Shown one piece after another: positions 58,501-64,000 of a stretch of DNA of 64,000 nt; the stretch's first letter is position 1; each line of letters begins with the position of its first letter. Source of the DNA: Beroe forskalii. Taxonomy: Eukaryota; Ctenophora; Nuda; Beroida; Beroidae. The notes beneath the pieces were generated by a model, which was not told where the DNA came from, ran no database searches, and saw only the letters and a program-made list of their open reading frames with translations. Both the position numbers and the translations under genes were made by a program. The stretch is from NCBI GenBank assembly GCA_011033025.1, contig WFMF01000271.1:124001-188000 (forward strand). The letters run 5' to 3'.

Positions 58501-60582
58501 CTCAGCATCGCTCTTGTTGATGATGGCCGTATCGCTGTCCAGAACCAAGTCTCCCAGTGACTGCACCATTTCCTGAAGTTCCTCAGTCTTGTAGCCCAGC
58601 AACTCCAGATACCGCTGTCTGGGCTTACTGTCAAACGTCGACTGAAAGGTTTAGATTCAAGGGTTAGTGAGATGGGCTATTGATAAGTTACAAGTTGATG
58701 ACTCAAAAAAGTGGTATTTAAGATTAAGTGAAAAACAGAAATGAAAATATAATGATGATTCAGATAGATATCTGATGTTCAAAATTCACCGCATTAATTT
58801 CGACCCATGACTCCATGAAGGCCAAGGATAGGCTAATCCAAGACAGTAAGTCCTGAAAGAAGACACACCCAAGTTGTCGCCTACCTTGAGGAAGTTCCAT
58901 ATCTGTTGGTTGTCAGGATCCTCCCCACTGCTCACCACCTTCTCACAACAGAACTCCAGCAACGTATTCTCCTGTAACGCCTGCTCCAACTTCTCAGACC
59001 GCTCCAGCAGTTCCGGCTCCGTCATCACTTGGGATATCGTCACCTAGAGGAGAGGGTTTTACGCCATGAGCTCGTCACAACATTCTATTTTCTCACTGTT
59101 TCTGATGCTTTGCGAATCACCAGATAAAACAGGCATACCTGCGTCTGTATAAGTACTAAAAATTAAAATTTGTACATACAAAGTCCTACCTGTGAAGACA
59201 GAGAGTCGAAGGAGACGAGTTTGCCGCCGAATCCGAAAGAGACGCCGCAAGGTTTCATGAGCCACTTGGGCGCCTGACTCAGCAAGGGAATGTTCATGGG
59301 CAGAGACGGGGGTGGAGGGGCGGGAGCGAAGGGGTCACTGCTTTGTCGCACCTGGAGGGGGAGAAGCGGTGAATCGAATCTGATGGGAGTGGTACATTGG
59401 TACAACTTTTATAGTGAAATTAACAACTGATATGAATGGGTAGGAAGCTTTCGACTTTTCGAGCAAACTATAGCAGTATAGCATAATAGCATAATTATTG
59501 ATCTTGACTTCTTGTCACAGTTTCGTAGTTTCTGAAATAAGATGAAACGACCACACCCACCCGTTGTTGTTGCTGCTCTGGAGGTATCTCCTCGTGCCCT
59601 CCGAAGAGGGAGAAGACAGACAGTTTCCCGGAGAAGGAGGAGGAGGCTACCAGGTAGGGGTTCCGCGGGCACCACTCCATGTCAAACGTCCACTGACTGG
59701 GGGCGCTGAAATCCACCACTTTCTGAAACGATCAGGAATTGGTAAATTTTTGCAACAATAAATTTTTGCTAAAATTCCTAGGAAAACTCAGGTTTGTCGT
59801 TTTGAGGAGTTCTAAAGAAATTTCTTCAACAAGACTACTTCGATTACTCAATCAGCAACGCAGCAACAACCAACATTAGAACATTACGCCTTACCTCTCC
59901 GCCTGGAATGTGGGAGCTGTTTGGGTTCCAGCAGATCATGTGATCGTCCCGTCCACAGGTCAGGAACAGACTGCTGTCCCGGGGACACCACGACACCGTC
60001 TGGATACCTCTCTGATGCCCTTCCAACACCTGGAATAGAGACGAGAAAGTTATAGAACATGAACAGACCGAAAGAGTGGCATATTTTAAATCTGTCAATT
60101 CCTCACATATTTCTACACTATCAAGGATTACCACCTTACCATAGTAGGAGCGGTAGCGAATCTAAGGTCCCACATCTGAATGACAGGGTATCTATCCTCA
60201 TCAGAACAGGTTAACAGCTGGGTGGCTATGTCAGGGTGCCACACGATGCAACTACATCGCAGCCTGTTGGACGCGTCCGTCACCTGGTGAGGGAAATGTT
60301 AGGGAGTTCCGAATGATTCAAATAGTCATTGAATTTAGATTGATAATTTGATACGAGAAATTTTATCAAAATCAGTAGCTTTTGAACACCATGTGAAATT
60401 TCCTATCATCGTATCATTATCTATTCCATGGCTACTACTATTTTCTAACGCATTCCCACCTGTATGATGGGTTCGTTTTTACGGAGATCCCACACAATGG
60501 ACCGGGCAGAGTTGGGGTGGGCTGATGCCAGGATGTGCTCCACCTGCTGGTTCCACGCTAATCCCACCACGTCGTCTTCTGG
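43566..60582 (-). CDS. sec31: SEC31, COPII outer-coat protein (21 exons; N-terminus not in window)
   Basis: Exons, 5' to 3' on the minus strand: 60460-60582, 60140-60283, 59895-60029, 59561-59722, 59190-59351, 58885-59043, 58489-58641, 58240-58275, 56257-56371, 55972-56114, 55641-55767, 55162-55307, 54731-54889, 54010-54213, 53621-53849, ~53414-53498, 44651-44871, 44384-44485, 44033-44147, 43777-43889, 43566-43601; about 955 residues. Exons 1-4 are WD40 blades ([48 protein letters not shown]). Exon 5 has [19 protein letters not shown]; exons 9-13 form the alpha-solenoid ([35 protein letters not shown]); exons 14-18 are Pro-rich with AWNDPP, which binds SEC23-SAR1; exons 19-21 are the C-terminal helical domain ([19 protein letters not shown]). 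Compared with human SEC31A about 165 N-terminal residues are missing. Element C fills the intron between exons 16 and 17; the exon 16 donor is uncertain. SEC31 and SEC13 form the cage on ER-exit vesicles. Confidence 0.95.
44926..45164 (+). repeat. 17-bp minisatellite in a SEC31 intron
   Basis: About 14 copies of GGTACCTTATTAACAAC with single-base variants (CTTATT/CTCATT/CATTAC). Each unit contains a KpnI-like GGTACC palindrome. Confidence 0.9.
45283..45490 (+). repeat. ~70-bp direct repeats, three copies
   Basis: GACACCACTC followed by a variable stretch, ATGACGAATGAAGTTACGTA and CACATA recurs at ~45283, 45350 and 45415. Located in the SEC31 intron just outside element C. Confidence 0.7.
46460..48345 (+). 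repeat. satellite array, element C short arm
   Basis: About 6 units in plus orientation; the outermost (46460-46740) is the most diverged, as in the outer unit of A and B. Confidence 0.9.
48400..53409 (-). repeat. satellite array, element C long arm
   Basis: About 15 units in inverted orientation. Variants such as AACATCGAAATG versus AAGATCGAAATG and GGGCCGTGG versus GGGGCGTGG mark blocks of units copied together (49740-52900). Confidence 0.92.
56578..56746. mobile_element. 169-bp palindromic MITE in a SEC31 intron
   Basis: Ends TAATCAAACACCCTTAGGAT and its near-complement. Inside are three copies of a small module with CGAGCCGAAGGCGAGTG and flanking AATTATCAC / TGATAATT. Confidence 0.75.
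57150..57790 (+). repeat. ~127-bp tandem repeat, five copies, SEC31 intron
   Basis: Units contain CACGTGGGTGCGCGGCTCAT, ATAAACTCATGAAACCAAAA and ATGGAGTGAGAGCAAGTGG, spaced ~127 bp (57151, 57278, 57410, 57536, 57664). Open frames across it are not conserved. Confidence 0.85.
57841..57938. repeat. 98-bp inverted repeat of GTGTGATAA modules
   Basis: TTGGGGTGTGATAATTTTTC pairs with the end at 57938; the apex is AACTGTACAGTT. The same GTGTGATAATT word occurs in the MITE at 56578-56746. Confidence 0.75.
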
Positions 60583-61126
60583 CTGGGGAGGGTACAAGTG
60601 GGTTAGAACTTTAGACTTTTAGAAGAGGTGGTTTAGAAGGTAAGTAACTTATGTGACAGGGAAGCCATGATTTGGGCAATATTACTGAGTGAATTGATAG
60701 TTTTGGATAGTTGGTTAGAACATGAGGGTTTGAGAATCTTTTACTTGTTAAACGCGAATAGATTTATTGATTGCGTTTGTTTGAACTACCACCACATATC
60801 AGTATTCAGGTTCCAAGATCAAAATACAGAAAATTGAAGCACCAATATTGTTGACAACTGTTGGTTAATATTGATAGTATTTAACGACTTGTGAAAACAA
60901 TTTTATTGAATATGAAATGATTTGAAGGCCCACAAATTAAAATGTAAAATAGTCTGTAATATTAATTTTGTTTACAATTCTTTTCCTGGTAAATAAATTG
61001 AAAAAATAACCCCCTGTAGTTACTAAAGCAAAATGAATAAATTAAAATCGTATTCTGGGCCCTGTCGTTCCTCCTTCTCCAGGGCAGATATTATTAAAAA
61101 GGTTCAATGTAGTTGAGTGGGTGAAA
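60583..61126. other. AT-rich, no recognised exon
   Basis: The upstream WD40 exons of SEC31 should lie here or beyond, but neither strand shows a candidate. Confidence 0.45.
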
Positions 61127-61345
61127 CTACGTTGGTGGTGAAAGCCGAAGCTCTGTCACGGACGTTCCACATGTGGAGAGGGAAGATTTCTGTGTGCTCT
61201 GGTAAATGCCCTTGCACAAGTGGAAGAAGGAACCTTCTGCTCCAATCCCAGGAAACACTTCCAGAACAGCCTGAAAAGCACCTTGCTCATAGTCCGACAG
61301 GAAGGCCTCAGAACAATGTTGACTGAAACATCTGCCTGAAAAGGT
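61127..61345 (-). pseudogene. MULE-type transposase fragment
   Basis: The minus strand reads FLSDYEQGAFQAVLEVFPG, then EGSFFHLCKGIYQSTQK, up to a stop at 61127. This matches the core wording of the MULE transposase domain (DFE.A...A....FP...GCFFH..Q..WR..Q), including the Asp-Tyr-Glu and the FFH box; the usual Cys before FFH is Ser here. Only ~60 residues remain, with no start or zinc finger, so it is a relic. Confidence 0.6.
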
Positions 61346-61700
61346 GCAGATACGATTCCTTGCGTTTATTTGGTAGCAGAGGGTTCATGTTGCTTGACTC
61401 TACGTCTCAACTCAGTCGATAGTGCGACACCTGAACCCCCGTTCAAGCATGGGAGTTTACTGTGCCTATAGAGAGGATGGGATGTCAGGGGGTCAAATGT
61501 CACTTATAGACCTGGTCAAGCCGCGGATCAGTGCGTTTGATCTATGTTTATTCATCGGGGATGTATTGTCGGGGGTCAAATGTCGGCAATAATATAAAGT
61601 TTTAAAGATTTACAGTACTGTGTGTCGGGGGATGTAGTGTCGGGGGATGTAATGTCGGGGGATGTAATGTCGGGGGGTCAAGTGTCCCTTTACCGACGAA
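61346..61700. repeat. TGTCGGGGG-rich repeat block
   Basis: GTCGGGGGATGTAATGTCGG and GTCAGGGGGTCAAATGTC words recur between 61485 and 61690. No coding signal. Confidence 0.55.
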
Positions 61701-61778
61701 AATTGTCACGAGAGATGTTCTGACACTGTATAGACGTATAGATTACGAGATCTGTGGTAGCAGAAAGGCATTCGAAGA

Positions 61779-62833
61779 TCACCATTTAGCAATGTAAGTA
61801 TCGAAGTAAAATCTAAACTCAGGATCGTTGCTCTGATCATCTGAATCGTATTCAAAGACTGGTTCATCCTTACAACCGAGCTGCTTAGCCATTTTGTTCG
61901 CCAATTTGAAGACTTCAAACCGGGAAACCTCGGTAATACGACACTCCTCACAGCAACTGTCAGTATACTTGTAGCCAGAGTAATGCGAGCCACAGCCTAA
62001 GCAGTGAAGGGTAGTCCAACTCCCCACACACTCCCCGAACCCAGGACACTCGGTACAGTGGTGGTGACCTCGTCCCCAGTCCAACTCAGGCTGTCCTGAG
62101 CAGAGTCCTGTCAGGAAGTACTTACCCATCCCACTGCTACATCCACGAGCCCCCTGCTTCTCCTTATCACACCAAACAGTGGACCTACCCCCTCATGAAA
62201 CTCATCCCCACCGTAGTCTGCCTGTTTGAGAACATCTCTTAGTGTGGCATCTACCCGGTGCCTACATTCCATACCTCTACCCTGGAATACCACAGTGTCA
62301 AGGTCTGATGCAGTCTCCAACTTGTAATGACCATTGAGGATTCCAGCCATGGCGCAGTTACCTCTCCATCCAACTGGGTCTGGGAACCCAAGTTCCTCCA
62401 GTTTGCTGTACATCTTCTGCACGGCTGACAGTTCATTCCCGAACTCAGCATGGAAGAACTTGTCTATGTCAGACAGAGGCCAGGCATTCTCAGCATCTTC
62501 CTTCTCCTTTTCCGCGGCGTACTTGTCTCTCTTAGCTTGGTTCTTCCGATTAGTTTCTGCTCTGGCACTCTTGAGGACTACTTCAGCAGCTTCCGTCACC
62601 ACTTTGAACGTGGGGAACACACAGGGTTCAGTTACCCTAGCTCGACCCATTACACCTCCAGTGATGCATTTACAGGAAAAAGATCTCTTGTAAACTTGTA
62701 ACGAGGTGCTCGTTTTCTGCAGTTTTGTGAAGGTTTGGAGTCTTTAATATCGGAGTGAGATGGGGCTGAACTGGTAATAGGGACAGGTTGTGCTGGCTTT
62801 CTTCTTATCCGGGATAGAAGATCCATCGAGTCT
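61779..62833 (-). pseudogene. Cys-rich gene, copy 1, with frame breaks
   Basis: Three blocks in three frames. (i) 62833-62652: after an acceptor TTTTCCCAG, SMDLLSRIRRKPAQPV through CRKRAPRYKFTRDLF to a stop. (ii) 62650-62165: ATG overlapping that stop (TAATG), a basic/acidic helical stretch (RKNQAKRDKYAAEKEKED) and a Cys/His block (GMECRHRVDATLRDVLKQAD). (iii) ~62183-61779: WCDKEKQGARGCSSG, HCTECPGFGECVG, LHCLGCG, CCEECRI, then an acidic tail to ...DTYIAKW. Blocks ii-iii align end to end with the intact downstream paralogue (63467-64000) once the reading frame shifts by one base near 62185. The paired CxxC and HC motifs suggest zinc binding. Family not recognised; it may be a pseudogene, a sequence error or unusual splicing. 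Confidence 0.55.
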
Positions 62834-63466
62834 GGGAAAATTTAATTTATTAGATTCATGGATTTATATTAATATTATACTGTGCGATATATAAGCCCTC
62901 AAACACGGTGATGATTGAATGGAAATAATCAGAATTTTGAAGTGCCACTCTGGTTGATGATCAAAGTATGCTATTGTCAATGAATTACAAATGAACTCCA
63001 TGGTACCAAAAAAATATTAGATTATCAAGATTTCAGCAATGAAACTCTCAAACATTAAAGTAAAAAAGGGAAAACAATTAGAAACAAATTTGGATAGTTT
63101 TATAGATGAATATTTGAATACCGAATGAGTTTGCATTCGATATAGTCCAACATTATTATTATAAAAACAATTGACAAATTAACGTTAAGAAACCATCGTA
63201 ACTCGAGTCTCGAAGCAATGGACAAATGGTTTAAGAATGATAATCATTGATATTTAAAAATACTAGAAAATGTATAAAACCTGATGAAATAACTTACTAT
63301 AACATAGTTGGATAATTGATTTTTCAATACTTCAAGAATAAATTGAATCATTAAAATAGTACAATATGATAATAGATTACTATGATACGAAGTCCATTTT
63401 CCTCACATTCCTTTCCCTATTCTGTCCATTTTCCTCACATTCCTTTTCCTATTCTGTCCGTTGCTC
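62834..63466. other. AT-rich spacer or intron
   Basis: Low-complexity AT-rich sequence between the two Cys-rich copies; a CTTCCTATTCTGTCCATTTTCC-like direct repeat sits at ~63395-63460. No gene is seen. Confidence 0.45.
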
Positions 63467-64000
63467 TCAGATCCTATCCTCCTTTGGTACCCACCGAGCG
63501 TAGACATAAGCAGGATCCCCTTCCACATCACTGTCCTCCTCCAGTGTTGGTATCTCATCCCGACACCCATATCTGAAGACCATCATCCACTTGATAGAGT
63601 CATGGATGACGTACTGGTCGTCCTCATCTGGCACCCTGATCGAACAGAAGTCACACTCACCTCGGTCTAGATACTCCCCTTTCTTGAAGTAGTCCCTCAG
63701 CTGGAAGTCAATACCCAGGTCCCCATGTCCTCCACACTTGAAGCAATGCCTCCTCCGTTCCCCATCCCCAGCACACGAGCCAAATTCAGGGCAGTCCAAG
63801 CAGTGGTTGTGCTGGCTGTACAGACCAAACCAATCGTAGCCCTGATCACCCAGACAACTCCCCGACAGAAAGAGGCCCTTTCCCAGCTCACAACTTCCGT
63901 CTGCCTTGTACTTCTCACAGTGGATTCCTGAGGGTCCATCCCGGCAATGGTCGGGCTGGTGGAGCAACTGCCTGAGGGTAACTGACACTTCATGCCCGCA
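63467..64000 (-). CDS. Cys-rich protein, copy 2 (5' end beyond window)
   Basis: Open frame from the window edge to a stop at 63467, 177 codons, starting CGHEVSVTLRQLLHQPDHC. About 18 Cys in order: HCEKYKADGSCELG, SGSCLG, HCLDCPEFGSCAG, RHCFKCGGHG, ECDFCSI, then an acidic stretch (EEDSDVEGDP) and a short basic end. The CxxC pairs and interspersed His suggest several zinc ribbons or knuckles, intracellular since there is no signal peptide in view. It is a tandem paralogue of the broken copy at 61779-62833, with matching segments CxHxV.xTLRxxLxQxD and HCxxCPxFGxC. I do not recognise the family; function unknown. Confidence 0.7.
   Translation of the reverse strand, partial: CGHEVSVTLRQLLHQPDHCRDGPSGIHCEKYKADGSCELGKGLFLSGSCLGDQGYDWFGLYSQHNHCLDCPEFGSCAGDGERRRHCFKCGGHGDLGIDFQLRDYFKKGEYLDRGECDFCSIRVPDEDDQYVIHDSIKWMMVFRYGCRDEIPTLEEDSDVEGDPAYVYARWVPKEDRI

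Noticed and set aside
62334-62701. Plus-strand frames of 83 and 119 codons
   Set aside because: Shadows of the Cys-rich gene on the minus strand, which has paralogue support.

Overview
The window is nuclear DNA from an invertebrate animal. Its genes are split by many GT-AG introns and encode SEC31, mitoferrin, mitoribosomal bS6m and the motile-cilium protein CCDC39. More than half of the window is repetitive. I could not fix the phylum from sequence alone. There are no prokaryotic features, and I saw no tRNA or rRNA gene.

Layout. (1) 681-9378: an 8.7 kb foldback-like mobile element (element A) with terminal inverted repeats and an exact 8-bp target duplication. It is filled with a satellite of about 345 bp arranged as a long forward arm and a shorter inverted arm. 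(2) 11425-12102 (+): a small two-exon gene of unknown function, convergent with mrps6 (12293-16838, -). Intron 1 of mrps6 holds element D, a second foldback family. (3) 16.4-22.2 kb: gene-poor, with a LINE 3' fragment, GC-rich MITEs and a foldback element. (4) 22245-26185 (+): the first seven exons of CCDC39. (5) 26482-36122: element B, a second copy of A, sitting where the rest of CCDC39 should be. (6) 37094-40200 (+): the last three exons of mitoferrin, with foldback element E in the last intron. (7) 43566-60582 (-): SEC31 from mid WD40 domain to the stop, 21 exons, with element C (inverted copy of A/B, 7.5 kb) in an intron. (8) 61.1-64.0 kb (-): a MULE transposase remnant and two tandem paralogues of an unrecognised Cys-rich gene.

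The main signal is a recurring architecture. Elements A, B and C share terminal sequence, a subterminal 'edge' and a polarity-switch point with the same degenerate satellite units, so they are copies of one mobile entity rather than ordinary satellite. Unrelated families D and E use the same plan (inverted arms built of tandem repeats). C, D and E lie inside introns of housekeeping genes. Other notable points are a 20-bp AGGT-containing exon duplication at the mitoferrin last intron (a signature of intron gain), a non-canonical AT-AG intron in CCDC39, and three genes that lack one end in this window.
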